From contig CP053152.1 of assembly GCA_014607495.2 (NCBI GenBank), forward strand, positions 14,925,899 to 14,989,898: a stretch of DNA of 64,000 nucleotides. The letters run 5' to 3'. The translations under genes were made by a program, and so were the position numbers. A model generated the notes under the pieces. The model saw only the letters and a program-made list of their open reading frames with translations, searched no databases and had not been told where the DNA came from. Below, one piece after another: positions 32,461 through 43,194 of the stretch (position 1 is its first letter; each line of letters opens with the position of its first letter). The stretch comes from Carposina sasakii (lineage: Eukaryota > Arthropoda > Insecta > Lepidoptera > Carposinidae).

Positions 32461-32894
32461 TGGTGACCTCAGACCATGATTCTGAGATGAAAACCAGTGA
32501 AAATGTTCACAGGAAAATTTTATAAATTTCCGTAATTTTTTTATAATTTTTTCAGGAAAAAAATAGTGTGGTTCGTTTAAGTAGGCCTTAAATAATGACT
32601 TAAAAACAAAATTTTGACCTATCGATGATTTTGCTCATTTGCTCACAAAAAAGTTCAATTAACTTATGAACCCCAAAAGAGAGTCACAAGTGAACCAAAA
32701 AAACAGCAATGTATCACACAATAAGCCCATTTAACTAGTGACAGGATCGCCCGATACAATTGGCGCGGACAGCAAACATTGCGTATAATCAAATCAAAAA
32801 TTAATTTCCTGCGAGTAATAACACTGTCGTATAACTCAAAACAATGGTACTTGTTCAATATCTCAGTATTTGCCTGGCTGTCACACACACCCTG
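32461..32894. mobile_element. MITE, CCAGGCAAATA family, left end lost
   Basis: Inverted relative of 25682-26149, sharing CAGACCATGATTCTGAGATG, CAATTGGCGCGGA and the terminus ATTTGCCTGGCTGTCACAC...CCCTG before TA. Confidence 0.7.
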
Positions 32895-32896
32895 TA

Positions 32897-33246
32897 TATA
32901 ACAACAGTATTTTTTTATATACCTACTATGATAAAATACGGGCGTATCTTCTGAAATTGCTAACAGTTTGGTATTACATAATTTAAAAATTTCTTGCTAT
33001 TTTGAAGAGACGTGCGGCCATCTATCTAGTCGTTGGCCTGAAAGATCCAAATACCAATATCTTCTTTTTCGTATACTCTACATAGTAATGATGTTACTCG
33101 TAATTACATAAAACGATCATAATTATCTAATTATGATGAAAACGTAGATAGATTTGGGAGGGCTCACGTACCAAACCCCACCCTTCCTTACGGATTTTTA
33201 GGTGCCCACTGCACGTGAAGATATTTAGTAACTACAGTAACCTATA
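32897..33246. other. No gene recognised
   Basis: AT-rich unassigned spacer. Confidence 0.4.
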
Positions 33247-33628
33247 CAGGATGTTTTTTTGTGGCCACCTTTAACGAAGGGTACGTATTCTATACATAAA
33301 ATAAAGTAAGTTTATGCCAAAAAAAATTCTGGGATTTTTTTTTTGTTTTGAAAAAAAAAAATTAAATTCCTTGATCGTGCGAAATTTATAGTGTCCAGTG
33401 TTTATGTTAGTTTTTTTATAGACAGATATTAATTATTTTTCGTGAAAAAATCCTGCTACGCGCGTCTATGTCCATTTATGCAGAAAAACGCAGTCTATTT
33501 ACTCAACTTTGGACCCTAATATTTTGGAAACCAGACACTTCCCAGGCATGCTTCCATGGAGAAAAATGATCGTGATGATGAGGACATTCCGTAGTTTTCG
33601 GGAACGTTGACGACCAAAAATCATCCTG
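33247..33628. mobile_element. TA-inserting MITE, CAGGATGTTTTTT family (complete)
   Basis: Ends CAGGATGTTTTTTTGTGGCC and CGACCAAAAATCATCCTG, each flanked by TA; 382 bp. Copies or pieces at 7771-8078, 44150-44380, 45796-46130 and, rearranged, 33710-33900. Confidence 0.8.
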
Positions 33629-34399
33629 TATAGTCAATGCCCTGTCTCTCCTTTCAAATCTTGGATCCGCCCTTATATGAGTACATTGGAAATAAATTTT
33701 ATTCTTATATTAATCCATGGAAGCATACCTGGGAATTGTCTGTTTCCCAAGAATTAGTGTTCAAAGTTGAGTATACAGGGTATTTTTTGGTCGTCAACGT
33801 TTTTGAATACCACGCATTCTCCTCATCATCACGAACATTTTTCTCCATGGAAGCATACCTGGGAAGTGTCTGGTTTCCAAGATATTGAGGTCTAAAGTCT
33901 ACTTATCAAGTTGCATTTTTTGGCAGAAATGCATGTAGGCATGACTAACAAACATCTTTCCCGAAGAAACGTTAGTTAAATTCCAAACATTTCCTATCAA
34001 AAATCCAAGGCAAAACTTACAGCGCGCGGTGGGTAATGCTACGAGTAGTTCTACTCTAGCTTCTCGCGCGAAGCACACTAGGCTAACCTAGAAACCTACA
34101 CTAGGCTACACTGGCAGCAACAACCAACACGAAAAATCCAGCTAAGACAAAACTACTACTTTGTTACTAACACAAAAAAGTTAGTTTTTATTATTAATTA
34201 AGTAGGTACCTACCTACATTTACGATCGTATCCTTAGTGGAAAAGTTCCAGGACACACAAATGAGAGATGGTGCACAATACCTACTAGGTATGACAGGAA
34301 CGTGGTTCGCTAGCGATCAGCTGATTGCCCGGTCGGGCTCTTGCTGGCTATCGATCGAGACTTCTCCAGTTTCCAGTGTCTATTTCTTACTAATCCTCA
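33629..34399. repeat. Rearranged fragments of the same MITE families, then unassigned sequence
   Basis: CATGGAAGCATACCTGGGAA occurs twice (about 33717 and 33847) with AGTATACAGGGTATTTTTTGG between. From about 33960 to 34399 no feature is supported. Confidence 0.5.
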
Positions 34400-34403
34400 T
34401 AAC

Positions 34404-34684
34404 TATTATCAAAGAAAAGCCTTGCTTCGTTTTCCTTAGTAAATTATAATAAATCAAAGACTTTACAATATTATTTTCAATTTCAAAGTTTTCAGATAAG
34501 AAAAGACATTCGTCACAATTTTTAGCGGCAAAGACCTTAATGACATTTTATTATTTTTCGACCAATCCGCGCCGTTCGGTCATCAGAGCTGCCAATCGAC
34601 CGGCGACGAATTGCCGCGTTCCGAAAATGAACACGGTGCTGCCACCCGTAGATACGCTGCGTTCAAAATAACTCGTTGCCAACA
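34404..34684 (-). repeat. 3' LTR of the gypsy element
   Basis: 281 bp matching 41127-41407. Left-flanking target duplicate TAAC at 34400-34403. Confidence 0.93.
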
Positions 34685-34864
34685 CGGCCATGCTGCATTG
34701 TGCCTGTCCTCAGGCACCTTAATTACTCAGCTGGACCTGTAATAACAATGGAACATTTATCTTAGGTCCTATAACACTTTTTCCTTCTATGCATCTGTGA
34801 TTTAATGTTTTGTTGTGAACTTCAATAACAATCGCCACACATTCGGTTTGGTTTACCTGAGTCA

Positions 34865-35068
34865 CAGGTTTGACCATCTAAACTACCTGCCCAGAGTTAC
34901 CGTTGCCTGGCTTGTTCACTTGAACTACCTGCCCAATACAGCTGAGTTCCAGGCTTGTTCGTTTGAACTACCATCTCGGCACATTAGAATTCCAGGCTTG
35001 TCCATTTGAACTACCAGCTCAGCATATCTGAGTCACAGGCTTGTTTCCCGCTCGGTCTACCTGCCCAG
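34865..35068. repeat. Five tandem ~43-bp repeats between pol and the 3' LTR
   Basis: Units start at 34865, 34907, 34950, 34993 and 35036 with CAGGCTTGT-like sequence and contain TTGAACTACC. Divergence between units is moderate. Confidence 0.85.
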
Positions 35069-35228
35069 AAATCTACCTACAAAATGTTTACATGGTTCAT
35101 TGTCCTTTTAGTTCACAACCTAACATTATCCCTTTTTACTTTATAAACCACATTTACCACCGAAAATTGTGTTAAATATACGAATATAGCAATTATAAAA
35201 ATATACCTTGCCAACACTGTCATTATAT

Positions 35229-37622
35229 TTATTCATCCTTCCAATCTTCAATACAGATCCAAGGTTTCATGTTTTCTGCTGCAGCCGTGCCCACATATTG
35301 TTTACTGCTTCTTTCACTACCCCTCATATCCGCCACCTCATAACGATCATTGCCCAAGACTGCTTTTACTTGAAAAGGCCCTTTGAAAACCGGTAACAAT
35401 TTTCGACTTTGACCATCATTAGATTGACTTTGTATTTTTAGTAGTATTAGATCTCCCACATTATAGCGTCTTGCTTTCATTCTGGTACTATCAAACCTTT
35501 GTTTTTGCTGTGCTGCGCTCATTTTAATATTTTCATCTACCCATTTTCGCAAGGCGGTCACATCTACGGTACTATCATTGTCCAGTTCTGTAGCTAATAT
35601 ATCGTTATCTGTTCTCAGTCTATAGCCGAAAAATACTTCAGAAGGCACGGCTTTAATAGTCTTATGAAACGAACTATTCAGAGCTTGTTGCAGGATTTTT
35701 ACACATTCGTCCCACCTATAATCTGACACGTTTGCCCCCATCGTTCGCATAGCTTCCAAAACCGTTTTATTAAATCGTTCCACTTGCCCATTCCCACGTG
35801 GCATGCCAGTAGCGACTGTGTGCAAACGAATACTTTTATCCCTACAATATTCATTGAAATCGTGAGAGGTATAACACGAACCTGCATCAGATATGATTCT
35901 TCGAGGATTTCCAAAGATTTTAGTTATGTTTTCTAGCTCAGTGATAACGTCAGTAGTATCTGTACTACGAACTGGATTTATAAAAATAAACTTTGTGAAC
36001 GCGTCAACAATAACCAATAAATATTTATTTTTCTGAACCGTTTTCACGAAGGGACCTAGATGATCTATATGTAGTGTATGAAATGGTTGGGCGTACTTGG
36101 GTATGGGATTCAGTTCTCCCTCCTTACGACCATCTTTATTCTTGTTATAAATACAATTAATACAATTTTTTATATACTTTTTAACCACATGTCGCATTCG
36201 CGGAAACCAATAACGGTACTGTAACCTTTCTAAAGTTTTATCGAGTGCAAAATGACCTACTTCGTCGTGGTTATACCTTATCACCTGCCAAACACACTTT
36301 TTTGGGACTACCCATCGACGACCTTTATTTGTACGTCTATACACTTTATTACCCAACAGTTCGTAGTCATTATATACCTGTTTATTATCGTCTATTTGTC
36401 CCGATTCTAAAGTTTCTTTTATTTTAGCCAGAGTTGGATCTTGTAGCTGCACGGATAGAAGCCAATCAGCTTCCGTTATAGACATAACCAACTCAAATTC
36501 TGATTTTTCTCCGATTTGTAAGGGGTTACGGCTTAGTGCATCTACGTGTTGCATGCGAAAACCTGCTCTGTGAACGATATTAAACGAAAATTCTTGTGTT
36601 GCTAAGACCCATCTTGCAATCCGAGGAATAATCTCTTTCTTTGTCAAAGCGTACCTGACAGCACTACAATCTGTAACTATTTTGAAAGTGGTTCCAAGTA
36701 AATACAATCGAAACTTTTGTAGCGAACAAATTATTGCCAATAACTCTAATTCGAACGAATGATACCCTTTCTCATCTTCTGTTGTTTGGCGACTATAATA
36801 GTGTACAGGTCTTTCCCCTTCTTCTGTAACCTGCATGAGTATACCAGCAACGCCATCTCTACTTGCGTCTGTGTACAAAACTGATTCTTTCGAATGATCA
36901 AAAATAATCAAGATATTGTTTGCCAAGAGGGCATCTTTGAGAACCTGGAAAGTATTTGCTTCTGTATCACCCCATTTCCAGACACTATCTTTTTTTAATA
37001 ACCTTGTAAGAGGACTAGACAGCATAGCGCAATTTCGAATAAATTTACGGAAATAACTTATGAGTCCCAAAAACTGACGAAGTTGGTGAATGGATTTAGG
37101 GACTGGAAAACCTTTGACAGCTGCAACCTTTTCCTCACTTGGCCTTATACCCTCTTGACTTATTCTATATCCTAAGAATTCTACCTGAGTCTTCAAAAAG
37201 TGACACTTTTTTAAATTTAATGTTAGTCCATTTTCACGAAATTTTGACAATACTGTTTCCAATAACTGTAAATTTTCTTCTATTGTTTTAGTAGCAAGTA
37301 GGGTATCATCCAAATAAGTAATTACTTTGCCAAAACGAAGATTTCCCAATATTTTATCCATTACCTGTTGAAAATAAGAAGGTCCATTCACCAATCCAAA
37401 AGGTAGCCTCAAAAACTCAAAATGTCCATCTTCCGTATTAAAAGCTGTCTTATCAATCGCCTCTGCAGCCATTTTAAGCTGATAATAACCACTTTTTAAA
37501 TCTAAATTTGTAAAATATTTACACCCGTAGAGCCGGTCAATGAGATCCTCGATACGGGGCATCGGATAACTATCTTTTGCTGTGACTTTATTCAATGCCC
37601 TGTAGTCGATGCACAATCTTTT
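35229..37622 (-). pseudogene. pol: gypsy pol: reverse transcriptase, RNase H and integrase (5' end cut off)
   Basis: An open frame of about 797 codons runs from the insertion boundary at 37622 to the stop at 35229. RT motifs include NLDLKSGYYQ and YLDD; RNase H has LYTDASRDG; integrase has the zinc module (HDEVGH...CINC), the catalytic regions LHIDHLG, IISDAGS and GQVERFNK, and a C-terminal extension ending WKDE. No stop interrupts it. It is separated from gag-protease only by the nested element, and both sides keep the same frame, so the gene was intact until that event. Confidence 0.92.
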
Positions 37623-38570
37623 TTACCCGACTGCCAAAGAGGGAGGGTAATGTTGAGGGAGTGTATGTAAGTATGTATGTATGTCTGTTCCTTTGTGACC
37701 TCCTGTAGCCTAAACGGCTTGATGGATTTTGATGTATGAGGTATCGTTAGATTTGTCTTGATTACGGGAGTGTCATAGGATACATTTTATCATAAAAGTC
37801 CCACGGGATAAAGACATAATAATATTTTTTCTAAATTTCCCTTTAAACAACAAAAATATGTATGCGGTATCATTAGATTCATTTCAATCACGGGAGTAAT
37901 TAATATAGGATACGTTTTTTCTCAAAATTCCCACGGGAACATGTTAATTCTGCGTCAACGCAAAGCAACTCATGCGTTAGCAAGCAAAAAGATAGGGCGT
38001 GGCCTGGCATGCGGCGCGCGGCGCGGTGCGGAGGGGGATATGCTCGAGTATACAGCCCGAATGCGGGCACACGCATAAGGGCACACGTCGTTGACGGTCG
38101 TCTCTAAATAGCGATTTTTTCGATACTTCGTCGTCTGACGCGAAACTTATAAAGTATAAATAACTCGTTCTTTTTCTTTCGTGTTTCTCTCTTTAAATTT
38201 ATTCGTTCTTTCTAATTAATTAACTCGTTCTTCCGTTCTTTTTTTTTTGGTTCTTTCTTAAATTATTCATATTAATTAATAATATAATAATAATTATTAA
38301 TAAAATAACTAGGTAGGTAGATATTTTTGGTTAGTTTAAGTAACATTCTTTTAAACAATCCTCACTTATTCTTTTTGTATTTTTTTTTTAGTTATAGTTC
38401 AACTGTTTTTTTTTTATTATTATTAAGTACTTCTCCATTAGTACTGATTTTTTCGGCAATAGGTATCAGACCATTTTAAGAAATAAAAACATACAATATG
38501 GGATTATCTCGCAAAACAAAAAGGGCTCAGGCTCGGGCTAAAAAATTAAGTGGACCTATCAAACGTGTTT

Positions 38571-38720
38571 GCAAAGGGCCAGGCTTATGTAGCCCTAAGC
38601 CGTGTTAAAACACTTGCTGGGTTAGCAATAAAAACACTTGACCCAAAAAAGCTGTTGGACCGGCCCCACGACGAATGTTCTTTAACTGAACTTAAACGTT
38701 TGCGGGATCTTCAGCAGTAA
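38571..38720 (+). pseudogene. PIF1-type helicase C-terminal remnant
   Basis: 49 codons reading AKGQAYVALSRVKTLAGLAI, then DPKKLL...PHDECSLTELKRLRDLQQ and stop. The AYVALSRV motif is the helicase motif VI region of PIF1-type enzymes. Just upstream, a separate ATG frame (38498, MGLSRKTKRAQARAKKLSG) reads into it out of frame, which looks like an ORF start joined to an ORF end by internal deletion. Non-functional. Confidence 0.65.
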
Positions 38721-38925
38721 TGACTCACCTAATTCTTTTTCTTCTTCACTACAAACAGTCCAGATTGGCGGTAAATTTATGTTGCGGAGTAACATCACTC
38801 GTAATCTAAAGCCAAATGTCGTCGAAATAATTTAAAATGGTACTTACATATACATAGTCTTCTACATCTACAACATTTTCGTTAAATAAAAACAGCTAAA
38901 AAGTTATAAATAAAAGAATTATTAT

Positions 38926-39470
38926 TAAAAAAACAAAATACCCGACTGCACACTAAAAAAAGAGTAAAACAAGCCACACAATAATATTGATCAATCAAAT
39001 GCTAAAAACTAATTATGTAATACCGTTTAAACAATACCTATATTAAAATACACTACAATATGTGTTCGTAATCGATAGTTAAATAAACAGAAACTTATTT
39101 TGAATACAAATTTACTGAATATAATTTATAAATGTTGATGGAAAGCATCGCAGGCGGGGACCACCTTGACCGCCACCAACGAAAATTCTGCTAAATGGTG
39201 CACAACCGAAATGACTATAAATAAGCCTCTGTTGGTCCCCGCCTGCGATGCTTTCCATCAACATTTATAAATTATATTCAGTAAATTTGTATTCAAAATA
39301 AGTTTCTGTTTATTTAACTATCGATTACGAACACATATTGTAGTGTATTTTAATATAGGTATTGTTTAAACGGTATTACATAATTAGTTTTTAGCATTTG
39401 ATTGATCAATATTATTGTGTGGCTTGTTTTACTCTTTTTTTAGTGTGCAGTCGGGTATTTTGTTTTTTTA
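38926..39470. repeat. Palindrome with 238-bp arms
   Basis: Arms 38926-39163 and 39233-39470 appear identical in reverse complement, with a 69-bp loop. Each arm begins at the transposon end (TAAAAAAACAAAATACCCG). It is an inverted duplication of the element's right end. Confidence 0.93.
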
Positions 39471-41093
39471 TTCGCCAGTTTTCTTGCTGACCAACAAAGC
39501 AGGGCTAGCGTAGGAAGAGTTACTTTCTTTTATTATACCATTATCTAATAACTCATTTACCAACCCTCGAATAATTTCCCTGTCTGCATGTGATGCTCGA
39601 TATGGTCTAAAATGAATTGGTTTTGTGTCTAACAAATTAATAGGTACTTCATATTTATTAACTTTACCAAGTTTGTCTAATCCACGTGAAATACAATCAT
39701 TATATTTTTGTAATAAATTAATTAACTCATCAATATGAGTATTTGCATCAATCTCTTGTCGGTTAATTGTCAGACAAGTCTCTAATTGTTTAACCATATC
39801 AAATGTAAGAGTGTTGCCTATACGCACATACATCAAATCAGAACGTTCAGTAACATTTCGTCCTATTAAAACATCACAGCCTGCCAATTCATCAATCACA
39901 TATAGTTCAACATTTTCTAACTCCACCGAATCAATTTTTAAACTCACTTTTACTGCATGTGTAACTATTTTCATTGTATCCTTACTGAAGCCTTGTAAAG
40001 ACACTGGTATCGGTAAAGGGTAATTACATAAAGATAAATTGTCTATGACAGAGTTCACAATAAGTGAACAACTACTTCCGGTGTCAATAAATGCTTCCTG
40101 TTCTATTTTATTTAACTTTATAATTTTAACAAATTTATCTTTTGAATCTGAAGAGCCAATGAATTTAGTTTCTTGTTTTAATAATTCTTGTTTCTTTTTT
40201 GCAAAACAGACAGATTCTAAATGCCCTTTACGTTGACAAAACCCGCATTTAACCTCACATTGTGCTTTCTTATGATCACCACCACACACATAACAGGCTA
40301 TTGTTCTTTGTTTTACCTCATTTGTGCGAGATGACCCAGTACTGTATGATTGACTTGTTGAAGGGAACGCAAGATTAGACTTGTGTATCTCCTTTTTTAC
40401 ATTAATATCTACTTTATGTTTCACACTATCAGACTTATAGGTGCGACTGTGTAGAAATCCTGCCAAACTATCAGTAGTAGTTGAATTACTAGCTTCTACT
40501 GCTGCTGTCAAATTTACATCCCCAATATTCCCTAAAATAATTGACACAATATCCTGCTCTGAGAAATTTACATTCAATCCGTCAATTTTACTTTTTTGTT
40601 CAAAAAAAAATTCATAAAGAGATTGATTCTGAACTGGTTTTTTATCGACAATTTCTTTTAATAATTCAAACATGTTCCGCTTAATTTGGAAAGTAGAAGA
40701 AATTTTCTTTTCCCACTCGCGCCACTGCCAAACTGTCCATATACTACTATTGCGCAGTAACGAGTCGTACCATGTTTTAGCCGACCCTTTAAGCTTATTC
40801 AACGCTTGATAACGTGTCATACTGTCGGACCAAGCGAAGGTACTAGTGTAGGTGTTAATTATATTGAGCCAGGCAGTCACATTATCCTTCAAAGGATCGA
40901 ATTCTGGAATCATAGTACTCAAAGTAAATGAGTTATTACTTACAGTCTCTGTCCTTAGCTTACGTGATCGATGCTTAGGTGGCGGAGAAGGTGTCTTATT
41001 AGAGCTGCTTGACTTGCTGCTGCTAATGGAAGAGATTGAACTGGATCGCGAATGTCGCGACCTTTTCGTCTTCCGTTGTCGCGATCTTCCCAT
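39471..41093 (-). pseudogene. gag: gypsy gag-protease, fused upstream of pol and cut by the insertion
   Basis: About 541 codons from the ATG at 41093 (MGRSRQRKTKR). The N-terminus is an Arg/Ser- then Ser/Pro-rich stretch. The capsid-like region includes KGSAKTWYDSLL. Two zinc knuckles follow (CYVCGGDHKKAQC and CGFCQRKGHLESVC), then the aspartic protease AFIDTGSSCSLIV. The frame runs into the start of RT (YASPALLVSKKTGE) and stops at once in the inserted element. Arg/Ser-rich gag N-termini are uncommon and may direct nuclear or RNA binding (inference). Confidence 0.92.
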
Positions 41094-41126
41094 TTTAAAG
41101 TGGACGTGCGATTGCTTCACTTCTGA

Positions 41127-41407
41127 TATTATCAAAGAAAAGCCTTGCTTCGTTTTCCTTAGTAAATTATAATAAATCAAAGACTTTACAATATTATTTT
41201 CAATTTCAAAGTTTTCAGATAAGAAAAGACATTCGTCACAATTTTTAGCGGCAAAGACCCTAATGACATTTTATTATTTTTCGACCAATCCGCGCCGTTC
41301 GGTCATCAGAGCTGCCAATCGACCGGCGACGAATTGCCGCGTTCCGAAAATGAACACGGTGCTGCCACCCGTAGATACGCTGCGTTCAAAATAACTCGTT
41401 GCCAACA
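41127..41407 (-). repeat. 5' LTR of the gypsy element
   Basis: 281 bp, pairs with 34404-34684. Transcription would run leftward. Right flank is TAAC at 41408-41411. Confidence 0.93.
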
Positions 41408-41411
41408 TAAC

Positions 41412-41893
41412 CATACAGGAATAACCTAGCTAGGTAGGCACACTAACTTGAAACTACAGTACGTACAGTGTAAATTATTAATAATAGTAGTAGGTACTAT
41501 TGACTACCAACGCGATACGCGGGAAACTCCTTAATTTAGGTTCTTTCGAGCTACCTAAGCTATGAAACAATCGAGTAAGTAAGTAGGTACCTTTTCTAGG
41601 GCACAAATCACAATCCCAAACTTCTTCATCAATAACTTCTTCAAGTTTAATCAAATGACGAAGTTACACATAACATAAATAACAGAAAATTAATTATAAA
41701 CAGTAAACACCATTGTCAAAATTAACGTAACAACAATAAATTATTCGCCGGTATTAGCATTTAGGTAACGAAATTCGAAAGCTATTACGCTACAGACGGT
41801 GGCACGTGTAAAGCTGCCCGCCCTTGAACCTGTTTATGCACGTCGACAGATGCACACAGTTTGGAGTGGTTATTCAATAACTATGTGTGTGAA
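41412..41893. other. No gene recognised
   Basis: Unassigned sequence. CGTCGACAGATGCACACAG near 41840 echoes CGTCGACAGCTGCACACG upstream of each DUF4817-like exon. Confidence 0.45.
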
Positions 41894-42347
41894 GTTAGCA
41901 CCGCCATTTTGGAAATTTAAAAAAATAATAGTTGTGCTAGATTGTGCTAGGCATGTGCTGACTTGTGCCGTAAATAAAATTTTAAAATATCAAAAAATTA
42001 AAAAGTTACAGGAAAAATAAAAAAAATATCACTAGCACCGCCATTTAGTAAAATTGATAAAATAACAAATGGATAAGTTTGTGCTAGGGCTGTGCTATAC
42101 TGTGCCGTAAAGCAAATTTCGATACCGCTGATAGATTTTCAGAAAATCGCGATTGAAAAAAAATCGCAGCATCGCCATTTTGTCAAAATCGAAAAAAATT
42201 AAATTGCTTCGATTCTGATTAAAATGTGCTAGAATGTGCTGCAAACGAAAAATCAATATCATAGACGGTTTATGAGAAAAACAAAATTGAACATTAAAAA
42301 ATGAATATGCTATTTTAACGGTTTAAATTCACTTATTTGAAAAAACA
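41894..42347 (+). repeat. Long inverted repeat, left arm (454 bp)
   Basis: Reverse complement of 44387-44840. A shorter version (42956-43194) matches only the distal half. Blocks such as CACTAGCACCGCCATTTAG and CTGATAGATTTTCAG recur inverted. Confidence 0.88.
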
Positions 42348-43194
42348 AAAAATGTGCTAACTTGTGCTAGGCTAGTCTTCTAAAACTACATTCGAATAAC
42401 GAGAATAATTGTGCAATTTTTTCGGAAAATGAAAAAACAAAATTAAAAAAAAAAAATTTTTTGTTCGTACAAAGTTCCAAAAAATACCACAACTTGTGCT
42501 AGGTTTGTGCTGCAGAATGCCGAAATCCCCACTTCGATAAGTCAATGCGTTGTCGAGAAATTGCAGAAATAAAATTTTGGAACATAAATGCGTAAAAATA
42601 ACGGTCAAAATGCACTCATTTCAAAAAAACAAAATATGTGCTAACTTGTGCTAGGCTAGTCTTCTAAAACTACGTTCGAATAACGAGAATAAATGTGCAA
42701 TTTTTTCTAAAAATGAAAAAACAAAATTTGTAAAAAAAAATTTTTGTTCGTATAAAGTTCCAAAAAATACCACAACTTGTGCTAGGTTTGTGCTGCAGAA
42801 CGCCGAAATCCCCACTTCAATAAGTCAATGCGTTGTCGAGAAATTGCAGAAATAAAATTTTGGAACATAAAAGCGTCAAAATAACGGTCAAAATGCACTC
42901 ATTTCAAAAAAACAAAATATGTGCTAACAAAATTTTTTTATAAAAGTTTATGTTCCAGCGGTATCGAAATTTGCTTTACGGCACAGTATAGCACAGCCCT
43001 AGCACAAACTTATCCATTTGTTATTTTATCAATTTTACTAAATGGCGGTGCTAGTGATATTTTTTTTTATTTTTCCTGTAACTTTTTAATTTTTTGATAT
43101 TTTAAAATTTTATTTACGGCACAAGTCAGCACATGTCTAGCACAATCTAGCACAACTATTTTTTTTTTTAAATTTCCAAAATAGCGGTGCTAAC
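41894..43194. repeat. TGTGCTA motif-cluster array
   Basis: Clusters of TGTGCTA/TGTGCTG/TGTGCC lie at about 41933, 42080, 42225, 42353, 42495, 42637, 42778 and 42920; then in reverse orientation (TAGCACA) near 42980 and 43135. Inside a cluster the motifs start 10-11 bp apart (for example 41933, 41943, 41954, 41964). Clusters are 128-147 bp apart, mostly about 142. Positions 42353-42919 are two direct ~284-bp units, each with two clusters. Confidence 0.92.

Larger units (their letters stand above)
37625..39470. mobile_element. DNA-transposon-like insert with helicase remnant, inside gypsy
   Basis: Boundaries are fixed by the interrupted gypsy frame. The insert starts ACCCGACTGCC after a T-run and its right end carries GCAGTCGGGT, an inverted match. 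A 2-bp TT duplication fits but the T-run makes it uncertain. Contents: a left subterminal repeat with GTCTGTTCCTTTGTGACC, GC-rich patch at 38000-38060, a 49-codon helicase C-terminus and a large terminal palindrome. Superfamily unresolved; Academ-type elements also carry helicases, but I cannot confirm that. Confidence 0.75.
34404..41407 (-). mobile_element. Ty3/gypsy LTR retrotransposon (Mdg3-like), carrying a nested insertion
   Basis: 281-bp LTRs at 34404-34684 and 41127-41407 begin TGTTGGCAACGAG on the minus strand and are flanked by TAAC duplicates (34400-34403, 41408-41411). One difference was noticed between LTRs (T/C in the AAGACC..AATGAC segment), implying a recent insertion. Gag, protease, RT, RNase H and integrase are encoded on the minus strand in one frame, split by a 1.85-kb element at 37625-39470. 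Immediately inside the 5' LTR is TCAGAAGTG, resembling a shifted tRNA-Leu primer site as described for the Mdg3 group (inference). Confidence 0.93.

Noticed and set aside
34865..35068. CRISPR-like array
   Set aside because: The repeats are contiguous and variable with no spacers, in a eukaryotic retrotransposon.
38498..38608. 36-codon basic ORF as a gene
   Set aside because: It looks like the deleted 5' end of a transposon ORF, out of frame with the helicase remnant.
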